Of a stretch of 64,000 nt of DNA, positions 1 through 10,544 are shown piece by piece. The notes under the pieces are model-generated. The model did no database searches and was not told the DNA's origin. It was given only the letters and a program-made list of their open reading frames with translations. This DNA comes from Annona cherimola. Its lineage: Eukaryota; Streptophyta; Magnoliopsida; Magnoliales; Annonaceae. The first letter of the stretch is position 1, and the number at the start of each line of letters is the position of its first letter. The stretch covers positions 41,526,012 through 41,590,011 of the forward strand of contig CM059971.1 of assembly GCA_030490835.1 (NCBI GenBank). Reading direction: 5' to 3'. The translations under genes and the position numbers were made by a program.

Positions 1-1174
1 TTGGTGGTTGTCGAACCACTTCCCAATCATCTTTTTCTGCCATCTCAATTGTCACGACATTTGATGAAGCTTGCACTGGAGGACTGAGTTTTATAATCCC
101 CTTGTCGATGTAATCTTGTAATATTTCTTGGAGATCCCAACACTTCTTAGTGGGGTGACAGACATATCGGTGGTAACTGCAATATCGCTGGTGAGAAGTA
201 CGTCCAACTTCTTCTGGCCTTTTTGGGGCGGGCAACTCGAATAGCCCGGTTGACATGAGGTGCTGGAATAGCGTCTCCACGTCATCTTCCCCGAAGGCGT
301 ATTGGATTTCCTCTCTTCGGAAGGGTTTTGCAGGCTGCTCTTTTGCGGGCGGCTTTGCTTTATCCGGCTGCTTCTTAACCTCTGTAGTGTTTACAGAGGT
401 TTCTCCAGTTTTTTTCTTCTTGAACGTAGTAGTTGTGGATGACTCCTTCTTCCAGGCTTTTTGTTGAGATAACAAATACTCTTTTCGACAAGCTTCGGTA
501 GCTAGGGCCTAAAATGTACTTAGCTGTTCATTCATTAGTAATGAGATTTCTGTCTTGATGCCATTCCGGCAAAGATTGACCTTCATTGCTTGAGAGAGGG
601 GTGCTTGACATCGGTTAGCGGCCCTCTGCCATCTAGTGATGTAGTCTTCAACCGGCTCGTCCTTCTTTTGGGACAAGGTAGATAATTCTGATAGTTGTAC
701 TTCTCGTGTAGTATCAACAAATTGGGAGGTGAACATTTTCTTCATCTCTTCCCATGTTTGCACTGAGCCGGTTGGGAGAGATATGTACCATTGGAAAGCA
801 TCACCAGAAAGAGTATTGGGAAACATTCGAAGACAAAAATTCGAATGGTGCGCCCAGTTGCCCATGGCATAGTGAAACGATGCCAGGTGCTTTAATGCAC
901 TCCCGGTCCCATCGAATTGGATCTTTAGTGGCTTCAAATCTCTAGGTAGCAGCTCCGCTTCAACCTCTGGGGGATAAGGCCTGTTGATTGTCGTTGTAGG
1001 GACCCCAGTGAGTTGAGGTGCCTGTCGACGAAGGCATTCGGCCACAAGCTGATGAACCATCTCCTTTTGGGCGACAAACCCAGGTGGAGATCCCAGGGGT
1101 GTGTTTACCCGTGCGTCTTGAGTTCGAGGGGTATTGATACGCAGATTGTTGAATTGCGGAAAGCCTTGTTCCAA
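1..1174 (-). pseudogene. gag: gag of Tat-like Ty3/gypsy element, C-terminus off window
   Basis: Retrotransposon capsid gene that would package the element RNA. The minus strand reads a typical gypsy gag: a start near 1174, a capsid core at about 960-560 (motifs FHYAMGNWAHH, DAFQWYISL, DEPVEDYITRWQ), then a basic linker and a zinc-knuckle-like CSYHRYVCHPTKKC at about 180-140. The frame stays open to base 1, so protease and pol would lie to the left of the window. One in-frame TAG at 509-511 interrupts it; a CAG codon there would fit. The start overlaps the upstream ORF (1105-2796) in another frame. It is very unlikely to be functional as it stands. Confidence 0.88.
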
Positions 1175-2796
1175 TTCTGCATTTTCATCTCCCTCGGTCC
1201 GCTGCCTGGTTGGTTCTCGGGCTGATGGACTGACTGACGATTCCTTGGTGATGGCGGTTGATGGGAACTTGTTGTCTTGTTGCCTGGAGTTTCCATAGTC
1301 CGTTTCATACGCTTAATCTCCTCCTGGAGGTCATGAATGAGCTGAGACTTGGGTGTAAGAACCTCTTCTTCTTCGCCCACCATGTAAGATGCTTCAAATT
1401 GGCCTCTTGGGAGGGCGGCCCTAATCCCTTCAGGATGAGAGAGGCTACAGAATGGTGGCGTAATGGGCATTGCGGCTGCCCTTGACCGGGTCAACATTTT
1501 CGAAGCTTTTGAACCGCTTGGCTGGGTGAGGTCCACCATGTTGACTTCCGTCGTTTGGAGGAGATGTCTCCTCCTTTTAGCTTCTCTCTTGGGGTGCGGC
1601 ATCCGATGCTCTCCTCGGAATGGGGCCACAATAGGCGCATAAGTCATATCCTCCCTCAGTCTGATCAATGAGGCGAATTGATTTTTGTGTATGAAATTAG
1701 GGATCAGGCTGAGCGCTGAACGTGGATATGTTATATGGCGCCTCTGGGGATACTGCCACCCGTTAAAGAGTCTTGGCTTTTGGGATGCTCTTAATTTGTG
1801 AGCGCTCTGCAGTGGCTTCTTCTGCGGCCTACCCCTTTGTCGGGGGTGTGAAAATAGCCTATACCTTGGCCCTGGCGGCAATGGTGGCGAAGCCTTCAAG
1901 TTTAAACGGGAAGTTGTTTTCCCGAACTGCTTTTTCTGCTGCGCTTTTCTCCTTGGTTTCCTTGATGCATGATAAGGAACCGTCAATATGTTGGCAGTCT
2001 CATAGTGACCTGGAGATTTGACTCTAGCTTGTGAGCTAGATGGAGCATCGGTTGACTGATGGGGCGAATGCGTCGGGTCAGGGATGACAAATCGCAAGGT
2101 GCCTAAACCGGATCGGACAACAATAGGTCCTTGCGGCTTGAATTGGTCATCCCCTCCATCGGCCAATGAAGCATCCAGCTGAGAAAACTTGGTCTGTCTT
2201 CTTGACTTCTTCCGCTCTTGGGTGTCACCTTGGTTAGGTCGGGAGGCTAGGTCAACAACCCTTGAGGCAACCTGACCGAATTGGCGAGTGATGGTGCATC
2301 GAACAGGATTTGGCATAGTTTTGCTCCCTTTTCGGGGAACATTGGCTTCTGGTCGGCTAGTTGGCGCTAGCCGAGTTGCAGTAGATTGTCTCGCAGACCT
2401 TTTCATGGAACGGGACATCAAAACAGGTTGTCCTGCAGGCTGTTGTGCTGCTGGTTGGGCTGATGCAGCAAACCGATGGGCGGACTTTTTGGCATAGTCC
2501 GACTGTCGAGCAGGCGGGCCCATTTGGATTGGCGCCTGCAGAGATGGAGTGGTCTTCGAGCCTTGAACAATAAGTGGCTCCTTAAGTAATGCAGATCGGT
2601 AACTTCTTTGCTTTATCGCTGCAGGAGAGTAGTCGACGTGTCGATAGACACGGTGCTCCGGTTTCTCTGGTATGCGAATAAAGTGATGTGGGATAGCCGC
2701 ATCCATGTGATCTGGCTCAGAAATAACAAAACCGCCATTAGGCAGGAATCCGAAAGCCATCGAATGCGCCATGAAATCTGCAAAGGAGCATTTCAA
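1105..2796 (-). CDS. long basic ORF upstream of gag (Tat-type leader ORF)
   Basis: An open frame of 563 codons between the primer-binding site and gag, on the same strand. The product is rich in Arg, Lys, Pro, Ser and Gln, with no domain I recognise; near its end it has a predicted helical stretch (LIHDLQEEIKRMKRT). It overlaps the first 70 bases of gag in a different frame, so it is either a separate upstream protein or was once fused to gag and separated by a frameshift. Upstream ORFs in this position are known in the Tat/Ogre group, which supports the lineage call. Function is unknown. Confidence 0.6.
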   Translation of the reverse strand: MKCSFADFMAHSMAFGFLPNGGFVISEPDHMDAAIPHHFIRIPEKPEHRVYRHVDYSPAAIKQRSYRSALLKEPLIVQGSKTTPSLQAPIQMGPPARQSDYAKKSAHRFAASAQPAAQQPAGQPVLMSRSMKRSARQSTATRLAPTSRPEANVPRKGSKTMPNPVRCTITRQFGQVASRVVDLASRPNQGDTQERKKSRRQTKFSQLDASLADGGDDQFKPQGPIVVRSGLGTLRFVIPDPTHSPHQSTDAPSSSQARVKSPGHYETANILTVPYHASRKPRRKAQQKKQFGKTTSRLNLKASPPLPPGPRYRLFSHPRQRGRPQKKPLQSAHKLRASQKPRLFNGWQYPQRRHITYPRSALSLIPNFIHKNQFASLIRLREDMTYAPIVAPFRGEHRMPHPKREAKRRRHLLQTTEVNMVDLTQPSGSKASKMLTRSRAAAMPITPPFCSLSHPEGIRAALPRGQFEASYMVGEEEEVLTPKSQLIHDLQEEIKRMKRTMETPGNKTTSSHQPPSPRNRQSVHQPENQPGSGPREMKMQNWNKAFRNSTICVSIPLELKTHG

Positions 2797-2870
2797 AGTG
2801 TTAACAGTGAGAAATTAAATAAGCATATAAAGACCATAGTTTTCAGCTCTTAAAGATGAAGGGAGAATGT

Positions 2871-2888
2871 TTCACGTCGGGTTCACCA
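2871..2888 (-). promoter_or_regulatory. primer-binding site, tRNA-Trp
   Basis: On the plus strand these 18 bases read TTCACGTCGGGTTCACCA, which as I recall it is the 3' end of plant tRNA-Trp including CCA. The minus-strand element therefore has a perfect tRNA-Trp primer site. It lies two bases from the TG...CA LTR boundary at 2891 and identifies 2891-7736 as the 5' LTR of the element to its left. Confidence 0.85.
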
Positions 2889-3224
2889 TTTGTTCCGGCC
2901 TCGTGAGAAAAATATCATAACTTGGTTAAAGATAAAATTGTTTTCCAGCGGCTTTGGAAATAAATGTTTAATTAGTTTCCCAGCAAAATTTTAAAGCATC
3001 TAATTCTTTAACCGAGTCCGAAAAGTACATCACAGAAATATTTTGCATTGTGTTCCACATTCTGATTTTACATCTCCAACGAGAAAACCCTTGATTAAAA
3101 GAGCTGAATACAATGGTCCATAAAAAAATACTTAATAATAATGAAGTGCGTAGAAGATCCTTCTACGTCTTTACAAGTGCACGAAAAATCGTGTCTGACA
3201 AAAATATAAAAATAAGTGAGTACA

Positions 3225-3430
3225 CTTCGCCCCGTGCCGTGACTCGAATGTGAGGTATATGACGCCACGCGCCATGTCTTAAATATGAGGTACATGACGC
3301 CACGCGCCATGACTTAAATATGAGGTACATGACGCCACGCGCCATGACTTGAATATGAGGTACATGACGCCATGCGCCATGACTTGAATATGAGGTACAC
3401 GACGCCAAGCGCCATGACTTAAATATGAGT
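3225..3430. repeat. 35-bp tandem repeat in LTR1
   Basis: About five to six copies of a 35-bp unit containing GACGCCACGCGCCATGAC. The same unit occurs about four times at 52990-53143 in the related LTR. The short reading frames across it are by-products of the repeat. Confidence 0.85.
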
Positions 3431-3679
3431 TTACGCTTAGCCCGTCGACCAGCGATGACTCGGTTTGGGAACTAGTGAGGGGCCCGTCGGCTACACCAGT
3501 GACCCTACACAGCAAACTAAGTGCGTTCTTAGCTTCTGGATTTACACAGCAGACCAGCGTGTCCCGCTTTCAGCTTCTATATAAGAAACCAGCGTCTCCC
3601 GCATTCAGTCTCTGGATTGAATAATTGGGTGGTTTTACCAAGAAATGGATTAACTGATTTTTAAAGTATTTTTGGGTCA

Positions 3680-4040
3680 ACTTTGACCATTTGAGGAGGT
3701 TGAGGCCCAACTGGGCTTGTTGAGGGATTTTGGCTCAAGAGGACTTGTTGAAGGATCTTAAGTCATCTTGGGCTTGCTGGAGGTTCTAGGCCTATTAAGG
3801 CTCAGGTTGAAGAATTTTGGGGCCGGGTTGGCTTATTGGAGATTTTTGAGCCATCTTGGGCTTTTTTTTTTTTTTTTTGGAGAGTTTGGAGCTATCTTGG
3901 ACTTTTTTTTAGGGTCTTGAGCCCAAATGGCTTGTTCAGGAATTTTGGACCCAAGTGGGTTTGTAGGAAGGTTTTTGAGCCGTCTTGGGCTTACTGGAGG
4001 TTTTAGGTCTATTAAGGCTCGGATCTGAGCAAAGAGGTCA
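3680..4040. repeat. degenerate TTGGGCTT-type repeats in LTR1
   Basis: Irregular copies of a roughly 30-bp unit built around TTGGGCTT and TTTTGAGCC, with T-runs. It corresponds to the well-ordered 29/87-bp array at 53400-54240 in the other LTR and looks like a decayed or unamplified version of it. Confidence 0.7.
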
Positions 4041-4249
4041 TTCACCCGTGTATCAACTTAGCTCACTTCCCGGAGAGTATTTACTCGGGGAGAAATACAT
4101 AATTATATATATATATTTGAAAGTCTTCTAAGATGTATGTGTATATAAAATATATATATATTTTGGGCCCGCGGGACAAATATATATATATATATATATA
4201 TTTGAAGGTCCGCGAGACATATATATTTTTGGAAAATAAAATATTCATT

Positions 4250-5945
4250 TTTGGAGGCCCACGAGGCATATATGTTTTTAGAAAACAAAATCTTAATTTT
4301 TGGATGCCCGCGGGTCATCTATATATTTTTAGAAATCAAAATCTTAATTTTTGGATGCCCGCGGGACATCTATGTAGTTTTAAAAATCAAAATCTTAATT
4401 TTTGGATGCCCGCGGGACATGTATCTAATTTTAGAAATCAAAATCTTAATTTTTGGATGCCCGCGGGACATCTATATAATTTTAGAAATCAAAATCTTAA
4501 TTTATGGATGCCCGCGGGACATCTATATAATTTTAGAAATCAAAATCTTAATTTATGGATGCCCGCGGGACATCTATGTAATTTTAAAAATCAAAATCTT
4601 AGTTTTTGGACGCCCGCGGGTCATCTATATATTTTTAGAAATCAAAATCTTAATTTTTGGATGCCCGCTGGACATCTATGTAGTTTTAAAAATCAAAATC
4701 TTAATTTTTGGATGCCCGCGGGACATCTATATAATTTTAGAAATCAAAATCTTAATTTTTGGATGCCCGCGGGACATCTATATAATTTTAGAAATCAAAA
4801 TCTTAATTTATGGATGCCCGCGGGACATCTATGTAATTTTAAAAATCAAAATCTTAATTTATGGATGCCCGCGGGACATCTATGTAATTTTAAAAATCAA
4901 AATCTTAGTTTTTGGACGCCCGCGGGTCATCTATATAATTTTAGAAATCAAAATCTTAATTTTTGGATGCCCGCGTGACATCTATATATTTTTAGAAATC
5001 AAAATCTTAATTTTTGGATGCCCGCGGGACATCTATGTGATTTTAAAAATCAAAATCTTAGTTTTTGGACGCCCGCGGGTCATCTATATAATTTTAGAAA
5101 TCAAAATCTTAATTTTTGGATGCCCGCGGGACATCTATGTAATTTTAAAAAAATGAAAATCTTAGTTTTTGGACACCCGCGGGTCATCTATATAATTTTA
5201 GAAATCAAAATCTTAATTTTTTGGATGCCCGCGGGACATCTATGTAATTTTAAAAATCAAAATCTTAATTTTTGGATGCCCGCGGGACATCTATGTGATT
5301 TTAAAAATCAAAATCTTAATTTTTGGACGCCCGCGGGTCATCTATATAATTTTAGAAATCAAAATCTTAATTTTTGGATGCCCGCGGGACATCTATGTGA
5401 TTTTAAAAAATCAAAATCTTAGTTTTTGGACGCCCGCGGGTCATCTATATAATTTTAGAAATCAAAATCTTAATTTTTGGATGCCCGAGGGACATCTATG
5501 TAATTTTAAAAATCAAAATCTTAATTTTTGGATGCCCGCGGGACATCTATGTGATTTTAAAAATCAAAATCTTAATTTTTGGATGCCCGCGGGACATCTA
5601 TATATTTTTAGAAATCAAAATCTTAATTTTTGGATGCCCGCGTGACATCTATGTGATTTTAAAAATCAAAATCTTAGTTTTTGGACGATCGCGGGTCATC
5701 TATATAATTTTAGAAATCAAAATCTTAATTTTTGGATGCCCGCGGGACATCTATGTAATTTTTAAAAAATCAAAATCTTAGTTTTTGGACACCCGCGGGT
5801 CATCTATATAATTTTAGAAATCAAAATCTTAATTTTTGGATGCCCGCGGGACATCTATGTAATTTTAAAAATCAAAATCTTAATTTTTGGATGCCCGCGG
5901 GACATCTATGTGATTTTAAAAATCAAAATCTTAATTTTTGGAGGC
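4250..5945. repeat. 51-bp tandem array, about 33 copies
   Basis: Each unit carries GCCCGCGGGACATCTAT followed by an AT-rich half containing AAATCAAAATCTTAAT. Units alternate between GGATGCCCGCGGGAC and GGACGCCCGCGGGTC types and between TATAATTTTAGAAATC and TGTGATTTTAAAAATC types, so a higher-order pattern is present. Because 51 is 17 codons, several frames stay open for hundreds of codons. These are not considered genes. Each unit has a CCCGCGGG palindrome in AT-rich surroundings. Confidence 0.95.
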
Positions 5946-6170
5946 CTTTTAATATATATGTATAATATATATATTTTTGAGGCTTTGTATATATATGTAT
6001 GTATATATATTATCTCGGGATCCTCTGGTGACTCTCTCTCTCTTTTTATTTATTTATTTATTTATTTATTTATCAGAAAACTTATCCCGGGATCCCGGGC
6101 CATTCCATGGCGCGCTGGGTGGAATCCCGGGACTTAAACACTTAACTATATATATCATATACATATATAA
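5946..6170. repeat. AT-rich microsatellites and TTTA run in LTR1
   Basis: TATATG-type dinucleotide runs, a CT run and a (TTTA)n run near 6040-6075, then a short GC-rich piece with CCCGGGA motifs. No gene is seen. Confidence 0.7.
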
Positions 6171-6570
6171 GGCGTACCCGGGGAGATCCCGAGACCTCGG
6201 GGCCTATATATATATAGACTATTATATATATATTTTATATCATAAGAAAAAAAAAACGCTTTAATATATATATATACTATATATATAGCGCACCCGGGGA
6301 GATTCCGAGACCCCGGGGCCTATATATATATAGACTATTACATAAATATATATTTTATATCATAAGAAAAAAACGCTTTAATATATATATATACTATATA
6401 TATAGCGCACCCGGGGAGATCCCGAGACCTCGGGGCCTATATATATATAGACTATTATATATATATATATATATATATATTATTTTTATCATAAAAAGAT
6501 GCTTTACTATATATCATATATATATATATGGCGCACCCGGGGAGATCCTGGGACCCCGGGGCCTATATAT
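6171..6570. repeat. 116-126-bp tandem repeat, four copies
   Basis: Copies begin near 6172, 6288, 6405 and 6531. Each has a GC core (CACCCGGGGAGATCCCGAGA and a following CGGGGCC) embedded in long TATA dinucleotide runs. Confidence 0.85.
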
Positions 6571-7450
6571 ATTATATGTATTATTACATATTTTTATTAT
6601 AATAATTCATAGTTATATATATATATGTATATATATATTTTTATATATATATAGAAAATACACACATATATAATATGTATATGTATATGTATATATATTT
6701 TTTAAAGAGTAAAATACTTAACCCGTGTGTCAATTCAACCCGCCAGTCGGGGAGTATCCACGTTGGGAAAAGTAATTTTTGAAAATAATATATGTGTATA
6801 TATGTATATATATTTTTTTTATATATAGAAAATACACACATATATATTTTTATTTTATTTTTAAAAGAGAAAAATACTTAACCCGCGTGTCAATTCAACC
6901 CGCCAGTCGGGGAGTATCCACGTTGGGAAAAGTAATTTTTGAAAATAATATATATGTATATATATTTTTATACATAGAAAATATTTTTATTTTATTTTTA
7001 AAGGAGAAAAATACTTAACCCGTGTGTCAATTCAACCCGCCAATCGGGGAGTATCCACGTTGGGAAAAGTAGTTTTTTAAAATAGTATATATGTATATAT
7101 ATTTTTTTATATATAGAAAATATACATATATATTTTTATTTTATTTTTAAAGGAGAAAAATACTTAACCCGTGTGTCAATTCAACCCGCCAGTCGGGGAG
7201 TATCCACGTTGGGAAAAGTAGTTTTTGAAAATAGTATATATGTATATATATTTTTTTATATATATAAAATATACATATATATTTTTATTTTATTTTTAAA
7301 GGAGAAAAATACTTAACCTGTGTGTCAATTCAACCCGCCAGTCGGGGAGTATCCACGTTGGGAAAAGTATTTTTTTTTTGAAAATAATATATATATATAT
7401 ATATTTTTTAATAAGAAAGAAATTCCTAAAAGAAAGAAAATAAAAAAAAT
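6571..7450. repeat. tandem GC-core/AT-spacer repeat of about 140 bp in LTR1
   Basis: Five copies of a core containing ACCCGTGTGTCAATTC and CGGGGAGTATCCACGTTGGG, separated by TATATG runs of variable length (cores at about 6720, 6878, 7017, 7166 and 7317). The same core appears five times at a strict 139-bp spacing at 54411-55035 and once in the inverted piece 52208-52601. Confidence 0.9.
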
Positions 7451-7566
7451 ATATCTGGAGAACTCACGTTCTCTTTTCTTTGAGCGTGGGAGAGCTCTCG
7501 TCCCTGTTGAGTTCTATGCTCAAGTTCTCTCCCGTCGTCGTTGTCTTGAAATGGATGCCTACTCCT

Positions 7567-7574
7567 TTATTTAT
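7567..7574 (-). promoter_or_regulatory. LTR1 TATA box
   Basis: TATAAATA on the minus strand, about 160 bp inside the LTR start. A matching TATA lies at 55221-55230 (minus) and 52315-52322 (plus) in the two related LTRs, so the core promoter position is conserved. Confidence 0.7.
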
Positions 7575-7736
7575 AGGCTTAGCGATACAGTTCCGCGTGG
7601 CCTCGTTGTTCTGACAGTGATTCCGCGGAATGTTGATTCCGCGGAACCTTTTCATGAATCTCGCATGTGGGCGCGGGTTAGCGGAACCTTTTCACGAATC
7701 TCGCATGTGGGCGCGGGTTATCATTCCCGCGGAACA

Positions 7737-8229
7737 TTAGCTTCAGCGTGTTTTTTTTTTTTCTGCGGCACGTCTCGTCTTCAGAGCAGCTATTGCTGCA
7801 AACCTATTATCTTTCACCAAAGGGGTTGTACTGTCGCTCTGAAACGGATTTCGTGTCTGTCACTAGACTTTCTTCATCCTCTGCCACTACTGCAGCCTTC
7901 TTAAGGCTCGCCGGCTGCTCCACGGCTTGCAAATCATCCCAATCCTCCAAGAGAGCTCGCTGCTTTGAAGCCCTTGCTTGCTGAAAAAAAACGACGAGTG
8001 TGGTTCCAGAAGCAGAGCGATCTTCCGGGCCGAGGCCTCTTTTCTAGCGCGACAGCTATTGCTCGTAAAATGAATAAAGGAAGAAGGCATTAGCATGAAA
8101 AAAAAAATCCCGGGAAGAGCTTCAAAAATGGATGCACGCCAACACTAGCAACGGCTTATCAGCTGGCCCCCCCTTGATTGAATCTGACAACCCGGCCTTT
8201 TTCTGCGCTGGCTTATAAGGCTCAAACAC
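7737..8229. other. unassigned stretch next to LTR1
   Basis: Unique-looking sequence beyond the LTR1 boundary. On the minus strand a frame of roughly 57 codons, containing ALLEDWDDLQ, ends near 7800 in two stops; I cannot assign a family. A short piece with CTGACAACCCGGCC is duplicated near 8180 and 8240. It has the same patchwork look as the gene-fragment blocks at 49.4-52.2 and 55.6-60.2 kb. Confidence 0.4.
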
Positions 8230-8234
8230 CAATC

Positions 8235-8546
8235 AATCCGACAACCCGGCCTTGCTCCTCTGATGCTGCTTGAAATCCATAATGTCACCTTCCCATCGTG
8301 TTAAGGCCTGATTCTCACACACCCATATCTCCTAAGCCACCTCGTTAATAAGCCTGAAATCATAGCTGACAAGGACCATTCCTCCATCCCACTCATTCAA
8401 AGCCTCTACCAATGAGTCTATTGTTTCAATGTCCAGATGGTTGGTTGGCTCGTCTAGTAACAACAAATGAGATTGTCTCCATGCCAACCAAGCAAAGACG
8501 ACTCCGCTTCTTTGTCCATCTGACAGGTTCTTCATCACTTGCGCCT
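8235..8546 (-). pseudogene. ABCF (GCN20-type) ATP-binding protein fragment
   Basis: The intact family has two ATPase cassettes and acts in translation control. This piece covers the C-terminal cassette: signature loop [15 protein letters not shown], Walker [14 protein letters not shown]-loop region, then [12 protein letters not shown]. The switch-loop position expected to be His (VSHDF) is Tyr here. A TAG follows directly after INEVA where family members read on into EIWVCENQA; the same frame continues as [16 protein letters not shown] after the stop and ends at about 8235. No start, no Walker A, and a 39-base T run abuts it. It is a captured or decayed gene piece. Confidence 0.88.
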
Positions 8547-8557
8547 TGCTTGCTCGT

Positions 8558-8559
<2 letters not shown>

Positions 8560-8601
<42 letters not shown>

Positions 8602-9199
8602 GTCTCTTTATTTTAATGGCTGTTGCTGCTACTGATTCGAGGTTGGAGTCATTATTTCCATCGCAGAGATTGTGAGACCAATATATATATTTTTTAATAT
8701 ATATATATATATATTTTATTATATATATGTGTATATTTTTCTTTCTCTTTTTTTTTCTTCTCTTTTTTTTAATTTTTATTTTAAATAAAAGTACTTTCAC
8801 AATGGTGGCAATAGCTGCAGAGCGGGAAAAAAATTGTCCAGGGTATATTATTATTATTATTATTATTATATATTTGCTTTTGGGCTAACCATCACCATAA
8901 AACCCGATAGATTTCGAGTTGGCACCATCTCCCATTGAAATTTTCTCATTGGATGGCCAAAGCTTACGCCCCCACCTCTTCTTCTTTTTATTTTTTATTA
9001 TTATTTTTTTATAACCTCTTTTTTTTTCTCTTTTTTTTTGTGTTTAAATTTTCCGACCTATAAACCCCTTTTTTTTCCTAAAAAAATTGACTATGTGAGA
9101 TTTCTTATTATTATTTTTTTTTTCTTCTCTCTCTCTCTCTCTCTTTTTTTTTATGGCCATCAATTTCTCGTTTGTTGTGATTTTTTTTTTCTTTCGTAG
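8560..9199. repeat. 39-base T run and low-complexity DNA
   Basis: A pure T run at 8560-8598, then AT dinucleotide runs, (TAT)n near 8850, CT/T-rich tracts and a short stretch of ordinary sequence at about 8870-8970. No gene is supported; the short Lys/Ile-rich frames here come from the microsatellites. Confidence 0.8.
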
Positions 9200-10544
9200 T
9201 AGACTTACGGTTCAAAATATACCTCAACAACGTTGTATGGTAGCCGAATGTGTATGTAATGTACTGATATGTGCAAAATGAGCTATTTATGTGTATGATG
9301 ACTTATGAAGTCAAATAAATGATGAATGTATATGGAATGGGTTGGAAAACTAAATGAAATATAAGAAAAGGAAATGTATGAAAAATCATATCATTTTCAT
9401 GTAGGCAAGGGCAAAGAGAAAGTGGTGGCAGAAAGCTAAGAAATTCAGGTAAGCAAGCAAATTTTCTAAAGGAATTTTGCTTTTCTAAATTGTTTCCATA
9501 AATGCAATTTTTTCTTTAAGTTATTTGTTGAAACTATGGAAATTGTTTCTATTGTGTTTAAGGATGGTCATCCCTTAGCAAAATGATGTTGAAATGATAT
9601 TTTACTTCAAATACAATGTTATGAAATCTTTCTTTGACAAAAGCTATGGAAAATGATGTGGTTGATGTTTATGATTGAAAAATCATGCTAGCATGTTAAA
9701 GGTGAATTTATGCAAAAGTTCATGTGCACAGGATATTAGGTCCACTTGAAGGGTGTAAGCAGACCGATTGTCCCCCCTTGGTGTGACCAAGTCGCTTGAA
9801 ACATGCCTAAGGCTGGCGGCGCCCTCTCTGAAATAGGATTTAACGTGACGGATGGTCGCCTGGCTAGCTTCCATCCTAAGGGAGATATGGTATTCATGTT
9901 CATATTCTCATATGGAATTATGCATATGAGACCCGTGATGGGTACAGAATTTCATGTTTTTAAGATATACCTTTAGACAAGGTATAAGTTGCTTTCCAAG
10001 TTGATTTTAAATGCAAAGTGTTGCCTGAAATGATTTGCCTGAAAAATGCAAATAGCTTGCTTATTGAGTTTCGACTCACAATTTTGTTTTCCAAACCCAA
10101 AGACAGGTGAAGGACAAGACATGGCGAAGGAGCTAGCACCGGCTTAAGGAATCCATGGAGAAAACTTATGAAACTCATGTTATGAAATTTATGTGAAATG
10201 GTTGTAAAAATACATGCGGTGTTTTATGATGAATAGATGTAAACTATTTGAATGTTTTATATGGATGACAGTGATTTATACATGCGGTGACATCTGATTT
10301 AAGTAAAAGATGAAATGTTGCTGAACAGCATGTTTGTATATAATGAATGAGGTGAAATGACTTAAAAATGTATAAAAATGAAATTATGAGAACATGAGTT
10401 GTTATATGAACTTTTACACGACATATTTAATAGGATAAATATCCGACAAGACCCGCCGTGTGACAGGACAACAATCCTGATCACATTTACCAATCAATAG
10501 GATCCCGAGGTAAGGCACAGGATGTGACGCTCGGGTTTGGGGCG
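9200..10544 (+). mobile_element. 3' part of a beta-family LTR
   Basis: Homologous to 44.9-46.17 kb (plus) and to the reverse complement of 26.1-27.1 kb. It carries the shared family marks: acceptor-like ATGTAG at 9400-9404, micro-exon 9405-9448, donor GTAAGCAAG, the block with GGCGGCGCCCTC near 9810, the hairpin at 10065-10078, and the terminal block ending GGGGCGCCGGA near 10544. The left end fades into low-complexity DNA, so its true start is not visible. Confidence 0.65.

Larger units (their letters stand above)
2891..7736 (-). mobile_element. 4.85-kb 5' LTR of Tat-like gypsy element (LTR1)
   Basis: On the minus strand it starts TGTTCCGCGGG (at 7736) and ends CCGGAACA (at 2891), giving TG...CA ends with an inverted repeat of about 7 bp. 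The left side abuts the tRNA-Trp primer site. A TATA box lies at 7567-7574 on the minus strand, and several palindromic TTCCGCGGAA motifs lie upstream of it. The same LTR family recurs at 52602-55621 (3.0 kb) and 52208-52601. The length difference comes mainly from tandem arrays: LTR1 has a 1.7-kb array of 51-bp units that is only a single remnant in the other copy. The other LTR of this element would be left of the window, so no target duplication can be tested. Confidence 0.85.

Noticed and set aside
3225..3430. Regular 35-bp repeats reminiscent of a CRISPR array
   Set aside because: Units are contiguous without unique spacers, lie in a plant LTR and have no cas genes nearby.
4133..5781. 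Long open frames of 281, 301, 134 and 116 codons with a 17-residue repeat
   Set aside because: They are produced by a 51-bp tandem unit (17 codons) in a non-coding LTR; more than one frame is open at once and no domain is present.
7320..7904. 194-codon plus-strand frame across the LTR1 promoter
   Set aside because: It crosses the LTR boundary, the TATA box and AT repeats, antisense to the element; not a plausible protein.
8597..8800. Lys/Ile-rich frame and similar microsatellite frames near 4081-4318, 6641-7018 and 54557-55207
   Set aside because: They are translations of TATA/T-rich simple sequence.
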